Of a stretch of 64,000 bases of DNA, positions 15,884-25,123 are shown in pieces (within the stretch, counting starts at the first letter, position 1; each line of letters begins with the position of its first letter). Source of the DNA: Bacteroidales bacterium (GTDB lineage: Bacteria; Bacteroidota; Bacteroidia; Bacteroidales; Lentimicrobiaceae); the NCBI GenBank assembly GCA_024636955.1, contig JAGXGB010000011.1, forward strand, positions 1 through 64,000, read 5' to 3'. The notes under the pieces were generated by a model. That model searched no databases, was not told the DNA's origin, and saw only the letters and a list, made by a program, of their open reading frames with translations. The position numbers were made by a program, and so were the translations under genes.

Positions 15884-17302
15884 TCAGATTCTTTCCAGCA
15901 AACAAATATTCTCCACATGACTTGTGTGTGGGAACATATCAATGGGTTGTGTTCTGGTTATTTTGTAGCTGTCGGTCATTAGGGCAATGTCCCTTGCCTG
16001 TGTAGCCGGATTACAGCTCACATAAACGACTTTTTCGGGTTTTGCGTCGAGTATACTCTTCACAACTTTTTCGTGCATACCGGCTCTCGGAGGGTCTGTA
16101 ATAACCACATCAGGTTTGCCATACTTACTCACAAACTCCCCGGTTAAAACTTTTGCCATATCACCTGAAAAGAAGCTCGTGTTTGTAATTCCATTTAATT
16201 CAGAGTTAAGGTGTGCATCAGCAACTGCTGCCTCAACATATTCAATACCAACTACTTTAGCGGCATCACGTGCAATAAAGTTTGCTATTGTGCCCGTACC
16301 TGTATAAAGGTCATAAACTAATTCTTTTCCAGTTAATTCCGCAAATTCTCTCACAAGCTTATACATTTTCTCTGCCTGCTGCGGGTTGGTTTGGTAAAAA
16401 GATAACGGCCCTATCCTGAACTTCAGATCTTCCATTTCAGCAGTTATAAAGGGCTCACCTTTATAAAGCACTGGCTGCAGATCATGAATAGTATCATTAT
16501 GCTTTAGGTTTATCACATAGTATAATGATGTAATGCCTGGGAACTCAGTTGCCAGAAACGCCATTCCATTCTCAATAATTTCATTATTATCAACTCCAAA
16601 CACCATAATAACCATCAGATCATTGCCCGCATTTCTGACTATAACGTTTCTAAGATCCCCTTCAAACTGGCGGATATTATAGAAAGTATAGCCTGCTGAT
16701 TTAGCAAATGATCTGAGCTTGTTTCTTATTTCATTAGTAGGCTCTGTTTGAAGATAACAGGTTTCGATATCAAGCACTTTATCAAACATGCCGGGTATAT
16801 GAAAGCCTAGTGCATCCCGGTTAATTGTTTCAGCCTGATTCCCTATTTCTTCAGCAGTTAACCACCTGAAAGCAGAAAAGGTATATTCAAGTTTATTGCG
16901 ATAATAATAGATATTATCAGATGGTAGAATTGGTAAGATTTCAGGGAATTCAAGGTGACCAATTCTTGAGAAGTTATCAAAAACCTGCTTCTGCTTATAC
17001 ATAAGTTGATCAGAATATTCCATATTCTGCCACTTACAGCCACCACATACACCAAAGTGCTGGCATAACGGAGTGGTACGTTTCTCAGAATATTTATGGA
17101 ACTTAATAGCCCTTCCTTCGTAAAAGCGGCGCTTCTTTGATACTATACGCACATCACAAACATCTCCCGGTACAACAAATGGAATAAATATTACCATATC
17201 ATTGTGCCGGGCCACTGCATTACCTTCAGCTCCGGCATCAAGGATTTCAACATTCTCAAGTATAAGGGGTTCAGTTTTCTCTCGTTTTCTCATAATATTC
17301 AA
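15884..17302 (-). CDS. rlmD: 23S rRNA (uracil-C5)-methyltransferase, RlmD/RumA family
   Basis: An S-adenosylmethionine-dependent enzyme that makes 5-methyluridine in 23S rRNA. An N-terminal TRAM-type domain (about residues 14-70) is followed by the Fe-S cysteines CQHFGVCGGCKW, a central domain, and the methyltransferase core with YDLYTGTGTIANF (SAM binding), TDPPRAGM, and the catalytic nucleophile in VYVSCNPATQARD. At 472 residues the length is typical. Which uridine is modified (1939 or 747, or a tRNA site) cannot be decided from sequence. Confidence 0.92.
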   Translation of the reverse strand: MNIMRKREKTEPLILENVEILDAGAEGNAVARHNDMVIFIPFVVPGDVCDVRIVSKKRRFYEGRAIKFHKYSEKRTTPLCQHFGVCGGCKWQNMEYSDQLMYKQKQVFDNFSRIGHLEFPEILPILPSDNIYYYRNKLEYTFSAFRWLTAEEIGNQAETINRDALGFHIPGMFDKVLDIETCYLQTEPTNEIRNKLRSFAKSAGYTFYNIRQFEGDLRNVIVRNAGNDLMVIMVFGVDNNEIIENGMAFLATEFPGITSLYYVINLKHNDTIHDLQPVLYKGEPFITAEMEDLKFRIGPLSFYQTNPQQAEKMYKLVREFAELTGKELVYDLYTGTGTIANFIARDAAKVVGIEYVEAAVADAHLNSELNGITNTSFFSGDMAKVLTGEFVSKYGKPDVVITDPPRAGMHEKVVKSILDAKPEKVVYVSCNPATQARDIALMTDSYKITRTQPIDMFPHTSHVENICLLERI

Positions 17303-17356
17303 TGCTTTTCTCAGTAACTACATTGTGCAAAAGTACTTAATTAACAACATGTAGAA

Positions 17357-17395
17357 AAAGCAAAAGCCACTCTGTATATGAGCGGCTTTTGCTTT
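17357..17395. terminator. Bidirectional terminator between rlmD and the Sus-like locus
   Basis: AAAGCAAAAGCC / GGCTTTTGCTTT form a 12-bp stem extended by CTC/GAG around a short loop. On the minus strand it lies about 20 bases after the SusE/F-like stop codon, so it ends the susCDE transcript. Confidence 0.85.
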
Positions 17396-17412
17396 AAATA
17401 ATGAAATTCAGA

Positions 17413-18867
17413 TTATGGTGTAACAGAACCTGTATTTGTTTTAAAGTTAAGATCAATAGTTGTACTACCACCAATAGTAACAACAGGCGCTTGATCATTA
17501 CCAGTACCACGATACTCTATAACACCATTAAAGATGTTAAATTCTGACTGCCACCAATCGGTGAACCATCCTTTATCCATCCAGGCGTACATCCTAAGAT
17601 TTTTTGCGGCAACCAAATCCTTAGTTATAGTCAACTTCTCATTTGCGTTATCAACAGTAAACATGAATCCTTCAGCTGTAAGATCCCATGTTCCAATAGC
17701 ATCACCAATGAGGTAAACCATAGGCTGAGTAATAGCAATTTGCTCAGTTTCAAAGTTAACAGTTACCATATAGTAACCTGCAGTAGCTGGAGAAGGAATA
17801 TTGTCTGCACCCTTTGCGTAGATATCATTCTCCATTTCACCAGTTTTACCAAAATCACCAGCCCACTCCTTTGCAGGTGCAAATTTGAATCCTGTTATTG
17901 GGTCACCACTCATCCAAACTATCTTCCAGAAAAGATGTGGTTTACTGTGTACAGGTATCATTGGCAGGTCAGTATTTTCCCAAACCCAATCACCAACTGC
18001 ATCACCGATCATGTAAAGAGTTTCAGGATAATTTAAAGGCTCAACTTCACCAGTTTTAACCAGACTGCTCTTGTAACCATCGTTTGGAGTCCAGGTAATA
18101 GTAACAGTATAAACACCTTCTTGCTCACCAGTTAATAAGTAGTCAGCACCACCTGGAACAAGAGTAGTACTTAAGTTTGGAAGAGTTCCTTCAGTAACAC
18201 CACCAAAGTTAGTATTAGCTTTAACTTCTGCACTGTCAATTTCAAGTTTCCAGCCACCACTGTAACGGAATTTGAAATTACCGGAGCGTAATGTTAAACC
18301 TGTAGCCTCCCATTTCATTGAGTTGGCATCAAAAGCACCTACAAGTGGTAAATCAGTATCTGACCATCCAAGCTCAGTTACACCTCCAATTATAGCCCAT
18401 TTAGTAACAGGAGCTATTATGTAAGTATTAGTGGTTTTATCTATGATGATATGATACATTCCATCAGCAGGTACAGTGAAATTACCTGAAGTACCTAAAG
18501 TACCTTTCTGAATGGTAGCATGAATCTGATCATTTTCACCTGCAAGTATTACTGACTCATTTGTCGCAGGACCGTAGTTTGTTTGGGTTGTACCAGCTAC
18601 TTCAACAATGTTAAAGTTTGAACCGGCTTTCAGACTACTGTATTTTTCATACATGCCTGTTCTTTCAACCTGACCAACTTCATTCTTACCTACAGCAAGC
18701 ATTGATTTTGTATTCAACTCAGTATAAGGAGTTGCCTCCCCTTTAAGGTACACACCATCTTCAATTAACACTGGTGGTACAACTGGATCATCGTCATCTT
18801 TCTTACAAGCAGAAAAAACGAACATTAGAGCCAACATAAAGAGGCTGGCCTTGAATAATAAACTCAA
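17413..18867 (-). CDS. SusE/SusF-like surface glycan-binding lipoprotein
   Basis: A 484-residue lipoprotein with lipobox FSAC followed by KKDDDD, the lipidation plus acidic export signal that sends Bacteroidota lipoproteins to the cell surface. It contains three to four beta-sandwich modules; repeated segments such as WAIIGGVTELGWSDTDLPL, LYMIGDAVGDWVWENTDLPM and VYLIGDAIGTWDL are typical of SusE/SusF carbohydrate-binding modules that hold starch-like or other glycans. It is the third gene of a susC-susD-susE order, 73 bases after susD, and ends at a terminator. The bound sugar is not known from sequence. Confidence 0.88.
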   Translation of the reverse strand: MSLLFKASLFMLALMFVFSACKKDDDDPVVPPVLIEDGVYLKGEATPYTELNTKSMLAVGKNEVGQVERTGMYEKYSSLKAGSNFNIVEVAGTTQTNYGPATNESVILAGENDQIHATIQKGTLGTSGNFTVPADGMYHIIIDKTTNTYIIAPVTKWAIIGGVTELGWSDTDLPLVGAFDANSMKWEATGLTLRSGNFKFRYSGGWKLEIDSAEVKANTNFGGVTEGTLPNLSTTLVPGGADYLLTGEQEGVYTVTITWTPNDGYKSSLVKTGEVEPLNYPETLYMIGDAVGDWVWENTDLPMIPVHSKPHLFWKIVWMSGDPITGFKFAPAKEWAGDFGKTGEMENDIYAKGADNIPSPATAGYYMVTVNFETEQIAITQPMVYLIGDAIGTWDLTAEGFMFTVDNANEKLTITKDLVAAKNLRMYAWMDKGWFTDWWQSEFNIFNGVIEYRGTGNDQAPVVTIGGSTTIDLNFKTNTGSVTP

Positions 18868-18940
18868 TTGATTTTTTTTATTTTACTGATTTTTGTGGTT
18901 AAACAATTAATTTTAGTTATAAGTATGTCAATATTAAATA

Positions 18941-20410
18941 TTATCCAAGATTTGGATTAGCATCTATTGCCCATTGAGGAATTGGGAAAGTTTTCCTGTC
19001 AGGAGTTGATGCCGGTTTTTCCCACCATGCATTGTTAAATTTACCGAACCTGATAAGATCCTGACGTCGGTGCCCTTCCCAAAACATTTCACGCCCACGT
19101 TCTTCAAGTATCTGATCAAGGGTAGTCCCACTTATTGGATCCAACCCTGCCCTATCACGTACCATATTAACAAACTCATCACCGTTTTTTCCCAGACGTA
19201 TCATTGCTTCTGCTTTCATAAGTAATATGTCAGCATAGCGGAAAATTGGGAAATCATTACTAAGATTGTCTTTTGAGCCTATTTTAATTTCAAATTTTGA
19301 AACCCTAACACCTGATAACCTGATTTGAGCTGGTGAGTATGAAGCATCCATAAGCAGAGCTGGTATTTCAGGTGTAAAAACAAGAGGAACACCACCTGCC
19401 CCGGCATCAGAAAGAGCATCACCGCCACTTGTGTACTGTTGACCAACCAGAAAATATCCGGCTTTTCTCAGATCATCGTCAGAATACGAATTATAATGAT
19501 CTTCTGTCACTGCAAATCCATTCCATGGACCAACAGTCATATCGTATGTTTGATTACTATTGTAATGCAGAGTACGCATATGAAGGTTATTGCCCTGGTA
19601 TGTATCTTCATGAAAAGGAATAACCCAAATGTTTTCACCTGATATTTCATTATTAGTTACAAACGGGGTTAAAGGATCTGCATCAAGAGAATATTGTCCC
19701 ATCGCGATTATTGCATCGCAAGCTTGTTCGGCTTTTTCCCATTGCGGTGTTCCTGTATAAACTTCAGCATTAAGATAAAGTTTGGCAAGAAGGCTGTATG
19801 CCATTCCAAGCCCTGCAGCAGTCTTTGACTGACTAGATTGCACCAAAGGTATATTTGCTTCTAAATCTGTAACTATTGAGTCCCATATTGCAGCACGTTG
19901 TGCTTTAACTGGAAGTGTAGGAGCATTAAGGAATGAAGTGATGTATGGAACATCACCATAATTATCAATAAGCAAATAATAGTAATATGCCCTAAGGAAC
20001 TTACCTTTTGCTATGCCTGCATCAATAACTGAATCACCTGCAAGAGGCAATTGGGCTTCAATGAATTTATTGGCTTGACCAATACCATTATTGAACCTGC
20101 TCCACATATTATTTATAGCTTCAGTGTTATTGTCCCAGGTATGTGTGTGTAGGACTCGCCATTTTCCGCCATCATCCCAGTCACTGGCTCTGGTAGGTCC
20201 AACCATTTCATCCGATGTTAGTTCCTGGGCAAACCACCATCCTCCACCATCAACGAACTCACGCATTTGCTCATATATAGGAGTCATTTGCAATACCGGA
20301 TCAATAGTATACTGATCTTCCGGAATCCTGTCAATAACATCATCTTCCAGGTCAGTACATCCAATAAACAGGGAAGCAATTATTGTTAAACTAAAAAATA
20401 TCTTTTTCAT
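18941..20410 (-). CDS. SusD/RagB-family outer-membrane glycan-binding lipoprotein
   Basis: The lid subunit of a SusCD glycan importer. The signal peptide ends ASLFIGC with Cys as the lipidation site, followed by acidic TDLEDD. The N-terminal RIPEDQY segment, TPR-like helices (GKFLRAYYYYLLIDNYGDVPY is the classical SusD motif) and the C-terminal block ILEERGREMFWEGHRRQDLIRFGKF identify the family. It starts 13 bases after the susC stop codon, so it is co-transcribed and the pair form one complex. Confidence 0.96.
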   Translation of the reverse strand: MKKIFFSLTIIASLFIGCTDLEDDVIDRIPEDQYTIDPVLQMTPIYEQMREFVDGGGWWFAQELTSDEMVGPTRASDWDDGGKWRVLHTHTWDNNTEAINNMWSRFNNGIGQANKFIEAQLPLAGDSVIDAGIAKGKFLRAYYYYLLIDNYGDVPYITSFLNAPTLPVKAQRAAIWDSIVTDLEANIPLVQSSQSKTAAGLGMAYSLLAKLYLNAEVYTGTPQWEKAEQACDAIIAMGQYSLDADPLTPFVTNNEISGENIWVIPFHEDTYQGNNLHMRTLHYNSNQTYDMTVGPWNGFAVTEDHYNSYSDDDLRKAGYFLVGQQYTSGGDALSDAGAGGVPLVFTPEIPALLMDASYSPAQIRLSGVRVSKFEIKIGSKDNLSNDFPIFRYADILLMKAEAMIRLGKNGDEFVNMVRDRAGLDPISGTTLDQILEERGREMFWEGHRRQDLIRFGKFNNAWWEKPASTPDRKTFPIPQWAIDANPNLG

Positions 20411-20423
20411 CGTAGTATCAGTA

Positions 20424-23378
20424 TTAAAGTGTTAAATTAAGACCAACCAGGAAAGTTCTGGTTTTAGGATAAACATTGTATTGGTCTAAACCAAACGATC
20501 TGCCTGTAGCATCAATTTCCGGGTCAATACCGGTATAATCTGTCATTGTAAACACATTATTAGCTGCTACATACACTCTTAAATTGGTGACTTTCTTTAA
20601 CGGTATATTATATCCAAGTGAAAGATTGTCGAGGCGAATAAACGAAGCATCTTCAAGATAGTAGCTGCTTAATTTAGGATTGTCATTTAAACCTCGCTCT
20701 TTTTCTTCCAATGCTGATTCGAGCACATTAATTGCAGGTAGCCAGTAAGGATTTCCAAATATCAGTCGGGTGGTATTAAACACTTCATGTCCATACACTG
20801 CTCTAACTGTAAAGCTAAAATCAAAGTTAGTGAGGAAAGTCATGTAGTTTGACCAGCCAAGTTCAAAATCAGGATTGGCATTACCGATGAATCTACGTTC
20901 TGCATTACCGGGTTCGCGTGTTACACCACCTGCTGCAGTGTAAAATAAAAATTTACCATCTTCTGATAAACCCGCATATTCAGGAATATACCATGAACCT
21001 AATGGGCGACCTATTTCAATTGACTGAGTCCAGTTAATATCCCCAACAAGACCGCGACCCTCCAGATATCCTTCCTGTGAACGTGACCAGTTGAAATCAC
21101 GCGCAGCATCCGATAGGTTAATTACTTCCTGGTTATAGGTAGAATATGTCAAGTTAGTTCTCCATTCAAACGCGCTAGTCCTAACCGGATAAGCCTGAAT
21201 TGTAAACTCCATACCTCTAACAGCTATTTCACCAACATTTGCCCAGATCCTGGGACTAAGATTTGGTGGAACAGGTACAGTATATTGACCAAGCAGGTCG
21301 TAATTCCGTTTATTAAAATATTCAACGGTTCCAGAAATCCTGTCATTGAATAGTCCAAAATCTATACCGATATTCATTTCGGCATTGGTTTCCCATTGTA
21401 GGTTAGGGTTCGATTCACTAGCAAAAGTCATTGAGATGGATTCTTCACCGGTTTCGAAGTTTGGAGCAGTACCACCTGAAACATAAGTTCTTATATCCCT
21501 TCCAATTCCTATCTTTTCATTTCCGGCAAGGCCATAGCCAACCCTTAAACGCAAGTTATTAAGGATACTAACATTCTGCATGAAATCTTCTCCTGTTATA
21601 TTCCACATTGCCGATGCTGAAGGAAACCACCCCCACTCTCTGTTGCTACCAAACTTAGACGAGCCATCACGCCTAATGGTTGCAGTTAAAAAGTATTTAT
21701 TATCAAAATTATACAGTCCCCGGGCAAAGAAAGAGATCAAAATGCTGTTATTATAGTAGGAGTCAATATCCCTTCCCGGACCAATTACAGTTTGCAACAA
21801 CCCAAGATCATGAGGACCACTGTAGTTTACAAATGGATTGGTACCCTGGGCAGATAATCCATTATACAATTCTTCCTGCCATGAATATCCCCCTAAAAAC
21901 TCCATATTATTCCTGCCTGCTGAAGTAACATACCTTAGTGTTGTTTCAATTAGTTTAGAGGCATGGTTATCATACTTCCTTCTTCCAAATCCTATAAAGC
22001 TTCCCTGTTGCAAAGTTGTTGGTTCAAAGTAATAGCTTTGGTTGTCATCAGTAACGTAAGAAACATTCACACCACCAAAGAAACCTTTAAATATTTCCAA
22101 ATCAGCCTTTAAAAAGCTAAAAAAGTCTTTTGCATCGCGTTCATTAGTAATTTCCTTTGCAAGGAATACTGGATTCCAGTAATTAAACTCACGTTGAAAT
22201 TCAAAGTATTCACCATCTGGACCATAAACAGGATCAGTTGGGTTTCGTTGGAAAGTGTGGTATAACACATCCATTGGTCCATTAGATGTATAATTAACAT
22301 AATCATTCTTTTCAAAGGCTCCTGAGAGACCTGCTGATACAATAAGTCGCTCATCAAAGAACTTATCGTTGATATTCAATCTGCCGATGCTTCTTGTTTT
22401 TTCAGAACCCAGAATCACTCCTGCGAAATTGCTATGTGACACAGAAGCCCTGTATGCTCCTTTACCGGTAGCACCTGAAAAAGCCAAACTATAGTTCTGT
22501 GAACTTCCTGTACGGTAAATTTCATCCTGCCAATCAACATTTCCACCATTATCAATGAAATTGAGGTCATATTGATCTACGTATGATCTAATCTGATCAC
22601 CAGTCAGCATATTAAGCCTGTTGGCAACTGTTTCAGTAGAAACGTATGTAGAGAACTCAACCCTGTTGCCTTTAGCTGCACCTTTCTTGGTTGTAATAAT
22701 TACAACACCATGTGCACCTCTGGAGCCGTATATAGCAGCAGAAGAAGCGTCCTTCAGAACATTGAATGATTCAATGTCTTCAGGAGAAATTGAGGTTGGG
22801 TCAACACCTGGCACACCATCAACAACAAAAAGAGGGTCAGTACCAGTTTCAAGACTTGAAGCCCCGCGTACACGTACTGAGAAACCTGAGTTGGGGTCAC
22901 CACCCTTCTTCGTAATCAATACACCGGCAGCTTTACCTTGCATACCTTGTATAGGATCGGTTAACACACCCTTATTCATGTCTTCAGCCTGAACATTAAC
23001 AACAGCGCCGGTTCTGTCTGATTTCCTCTGCGTACCGTATCCAATAACAACTAATTCTTCCAATTCAGTCAATTCCGGTTCAAGAACTACATTGATAACC
23101 CGACTTGTTCCAACAGCGAGCTCACGTGTTGTATAGCCTATAAAAGAATAAACCAATGTAGCACCCTGATTCACTGTCAAACTGTATTCACCATCAATAT
23201 TGGTGATAGTGCCGGATGTTGTGTTTTTTACAGCTATGGAAACTCCGGGCATCGTTCTACCATCAGCTCCGTCTGTGACTACACCGGTAACAATTACACT
23301 CTGCGCAAAAACGTTGACTGTAAACATAATACCAATGAAAAGAAACAGAACATTCAGCAACTTTCTATGCTTCTTCAT
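20424..23378 (-). CDS. SusC/RagA-family TonB-dependent outer-membrane transporter
   Basis: An outer-membrane transporter of 984 residues that imports glycans with SusD using TonB energy. A signal peptide is followed by the carboxypeptidase-like regulatory domain (VIVTGVVTDGADGRTMPGVS at about 28-110), the TonB-box region, and a plug with the SusC signature LEELVVIGYGTQRKSDRTGAV and DPLFVVDGVPG. The 22-strand barrel ends YPKTRTFLVGLNLTL, the typical aromatic C-terminus. It heads a susC-susD-susE operon divergent from a LacI regulator. No anti-sigma-interacting STN domain is present, consistent with control by the LacI protein rather than an ECF/anti-sigma pair. Confidence 0.97.
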   Translation of the reverse strand: MKKHRKLLNVLFLFIGIMFTVNVFAQSVIVTGVVTDGADGRTMPGVSIAVKNTTSGTITNIDGEYSLTVNQGATLVYSFIGYTTRELAVGTSRVINVVLEPELTELEELVVIGYGTQRKSDRTGAVVNVQAEDMNKGVLTDPIQGMQGKAAGVLITKKGGDPNSGFSVRVRGASSLETGTDPLFVVDGVPGVDPTSISPEDIESFNVLKDASSAAIYGSRGAHGVVIITTKKGAAKGNRVEFSTYVSTETVANRLNMLTGDQIRSYVDQYDLNFIDNGGNVDWQDEIYRTGSSQNYSLAFSGATGKGAYRASVSHSNFAGVILGSEKTRSIGRLNINDKFFDERLIVSAGLSGAFEKNDYVNYTSNGPMDVLYHTFQRNPTDPVYGPDGEYFEFQREFNYWNPVFLAKEITNERDAKDFFSFLKADLEIFKGFFGGVNVSYVTDDNQSYYFEPTTLQQGSFIGFGRRKYDNHASKLIETTLRYVTSAGRNNMEFLGGYSWQEELYNGLSAQGTNPFVNYSGPHDLGLLQTVIGPGRDIDSYYNNSILISFFARGLYNFDNKYFLTATIRRDGSSKFGSNREWGWFPSASAMWNITGEDFMQNVSILNNLRLRVGYGLAGNEKIGIGRDIRTYVSGGTAPNFETGEESISMTFASESNPNLQWETNAEMNIGIDFGLFNDRISGTVEYFNKRNYDLLGQYTVPVPPNLSPRIWANVGEIAVRGMEFTIQAYPVRTSAFEWRTNLTYSTYNQEVINLSDAARDFNWSRSQEGYLEGRGLVGDINWTQSIEIGRPLGSWYIPEYAGLSEDGKFLFYTAAGGVTREPGNAERRFIGNANPDFELGWSNYMTFLTNFDFSFTVRAVYGHEVFNTTRLIFGNPYWLPAINVLESALEEKERGLNDNPKLSSYYLEDASFIRLDNLSLGYNIPLKKVTNLRVYVAANNVFTMTDYTGIDPEIDATGRSFGLDQYNVYPKTRTFLVGLNLTL

Positions 23379-23807
23379 ATTTTTAGTGTTGTTAATTATG
23401 TATTTGTGTGTGTGTTATAATTTCTGAGTAACTTATTAAATTGTTAAGAAATTCCAAATAATTATTTTAGTACAACAATTATTGCTACAATGTTAAGAAA
23501 TTATTAAATATAATCAACTGTTATTGACAGGAAAATCAGTGCTTTGCTAAAATAAATGTATGCAATCGATTGCATTTGCCCTGCATTTTATTGCGCCAGT
23601 TTTATCTGCTTTTATGTGATATAAATAATTTTACAGAATTATCTATTTATCAGCACTTTAGCATTGGATGCCTTTAAATCATATATAAGGTATCTAATGT
23701 ACATCATTTTCGAATATTTATCGAATTATCGAGAAAATAGTACTGACTTATCCTCCTGAACCCAAAAATATTTTACTTTTAACCAAATTTCTTACTATAC
23801 CGGGATC
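23379..23807. promoter_or_regulatory. Divergent regulatory region between susC and lacI-like genes
   Basis: AT-rich region of 429 bp with no gene. It contains the palindromic operator described separately, two direct copies of TGTTAAGAAATT about 50 bp apart (near 23441 and 23491) in the likely susC leader, and a -7-like TACTTTTA shortly upstream of the LacI-type gene. Confidence 0.6.
23553..23575 (-). promoter_or_regulatory. LacI-type palindromic operator overlapping the susC promoter
   Basis: ATGCAATCGATTGCAT (23560-23575) is a perfect 16-bp palindrome with the central CG characteristic of LacI/GalR operators. On the minus strand it directly abuts TACATTTA (23560-23553), a 7-of-8 match to the -7 element, so bound regulator would block susC transcription. 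The regulator encoded by the divergent gene is the obvious candidate. Confidence 0.75.
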
Positions 23808-24818
23808 ATGAAAGCTCACTTAATTTCAATAAATGATATTGCTAAGGCACTGGGCATTTCTCCCTCAACCGTATCGAGAGCTTTAAAAGACCATCCTGAC
23901 ATCAGCACCGAAACCAAGAGAGTTGTACAACAGTACGCCGCTGAAGTTAATTACAGGCCTAATGCACTCGCTCTCAGTTTAAAGAAACAAAGGTCAAACA
24001 CTTTAGGCTTAATCATTCCTGAAATTGTACATCATTTTTTCTCATCAATTATCAGTGGCATCGAGGATCTTGCATATTCGAAAGGATACAGGCTCATAAT
24101 CTGCCAGTCAAATGAAGATTATAAGCGGGAAGTAATCAATACACAGCTTCTTCTTGACCATAGGGTTGATGGCATATTAATATCGCAGAGCAAAACAACA
24201 CATGATTCAGGCCATTTCAAAGACCTTATAGATAGTGGAATTCCTTTGGTGTTTTTCGACAGGATATGTGAAACAGTGGCTACAGATCGAATAATAACCG
24301 ATGATTTCGGAGGTGCGTACCTGGCAACATCGCATCTGATTTCCCATGGAGCAAGAAGGATTTTGCACCTGGCATCACCATCGCACCTGCAAATTGGACG
24401 GTCACGAATGGAAGGTTACTATAAGGCACTTGAAGATTATGGCATTGCACCGAACGAAAACCTCATTATGCAGTGCGATACAAGGGATGAAGTATTCCAT
24501 GCCAGGCAGCAAATTCTTGATTTATCCCATGATATTGATGGCATATTTGCTGTAAATGATTTTACAGCTATTGCTGCGATGCAGATACTTCAGCAGGCGA
24601 ATTACAAAATACCGGGTGATATCAAGGTTGTTGGCTTTGGTAATGACCCTATAGCAGGCATTGCATGCCCGGCGCTTACCACTGTGGAACAGGATGGATA
24701 CAGAATTGGGAATACTGCTGTGGATATCCTTTTAAAAAGAATCGAAAACCCGGCAACTTTCATAGATTTTCAGAATATTATCATTCCTGTAAAACTATCA
24801 CACCGCCAATCAAGCTAA
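23808..24818 (+). CDS. LacI/GalR-family transcriptional regulator
   Basis: A 336-residue sugar-responsive repressor. The N-terminal helix-turn-helix is ISINDIAKALGISPSTVSRALKDHPDIS, with the hinge helix around NALALSLKKQRS (NALA with the minor-groove Leu). The periplasmic-binding-protein-like effector domain begins TLGLIIPEIVHHFF and includes VDGILISQS and DGIFAVNDFTAIAAMQ. It is divergent from susC and a perfect LacI-type operator lies between them, so it most likely controls susCDE in response to a breakdown product of the imported glycan; the sugar is unknown. Confidence 0.95.
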   Translation: MKAHLISINDIAKALGISPSTVSRALKDHPDISTETKRVVQQYAAEVNYRPNALALSLKKQRSNTLGLIIPEIVHHFFSSIISGIEDLAYSKGYRLIICQSNEDYKREVINTQLLLDHRVDGILISQSKTTHDSGHFKDLIDSGIPLVFFDRICETVATDRIITDDFGGAYLATSHLISHGARRILHLASPSHLQIGRSRMEGYYKALEDYGIAPNENLIMQCDTRDEVFHARQQILDLSHDIDGIFAVNDFTAIAAMQILQQANYKIPGDIKVVGFGNDPIAGIACPALTTVEQDGYRIGNTAVDILLKRIENPATFIDFQNIIIPVKLSHRQSS

Positions 24819-24892
24819 AAAACATCCAATTAATTGATTTATTCCTGCCATTTCGGTAAAAAAAAATCACTGTTTTTATACGAATATTCATC

Positions 24893-24929
24893 AGATCGTT
24901 ACGTTTGATAAATAGATCCGTACGTTTGA
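24893..24929. repeat. Direct repeat AGATC..ACGTTTGA (two 16-bp copies, 21 bp apart)
   Basis: AGATCGTTACGTTTGA (24893-24908) and AGATCCGTACGTTTGA (24914-24929) match at 14 of 16 positions and are spaced by two helical turns on one DNA face. They lie about 40-60 bases upstream of a candidate small-RNA promoter, so they could be activator or repressor sites. Confidence 0.55.
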
Positions 24930-24969
24930 AAAACGGTTAACATTTGCTATTTTAATTAACACATCTTTG

Positions 24970-25062
24970 CATCTGATTCAAATCCACTTTGCTTTGGTCA
25001 CTTCCCGGGACCAAACGCATCTTTCTCACCTGAGATAAAAACCTGCTCCCGGCAGGTTTTTT
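24970..25062 (+). ncRNA. Candidate small RNA between the LacI and MFS genes
   Basis: The terminator at 25038-25062 lies 220 bases beyond the LacI stop codon, too far to be that gene's own obvious terminator. Upstream are a -7-like CATCTTTG (24962-24969), a TTTG 15 bases before it, and the direct repeats at 24893. Between promoter and terminator is another hairpin (TTTGGTC / GACCAAA) with a CCCGG-rich loop. A roughly 90-nt RNA with two hairpins would result. The spacing of the promoter boxes is short and no homologue is known to me, so this is a suggestion only; it could also be a long 3' UTR. Confidence 0.35.
25038..25062 (+). terminator. Intrinsic terminator
   Basis: AAAACCTGC / GCAGGTTTT stem with a 5-base loop, then TTTTTTC. 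It ends the LacI transcript or the candidate small RNA. Confidence 0.85.
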
Positions 25063-25080
25063 CTATTTATCTTAATAAAA

Positions 25081-25107
25081 AAAAAAGCTGCCTAATGCAG
25101 CTTTTTT
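25081..25107. terminator. Bidirectional terminator after the MFS gene
   Basis: AAAAAAGCTGC / GCAGCTTTTTT form a perfect 11-bp stem with loop CTAAT, 17 bases beyond the minus-strand MFS stop codon. Confidence 0.88.
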
Positions 25108-25123
25108 ATAAACTTCATACATT

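Noticed and set aside
22621-22992. 123-codon plus-strand ORF inside susC
   Set aside because: Shadow of the susC plug domain in the antisense frame; it has no initiation context and no recognisable family.
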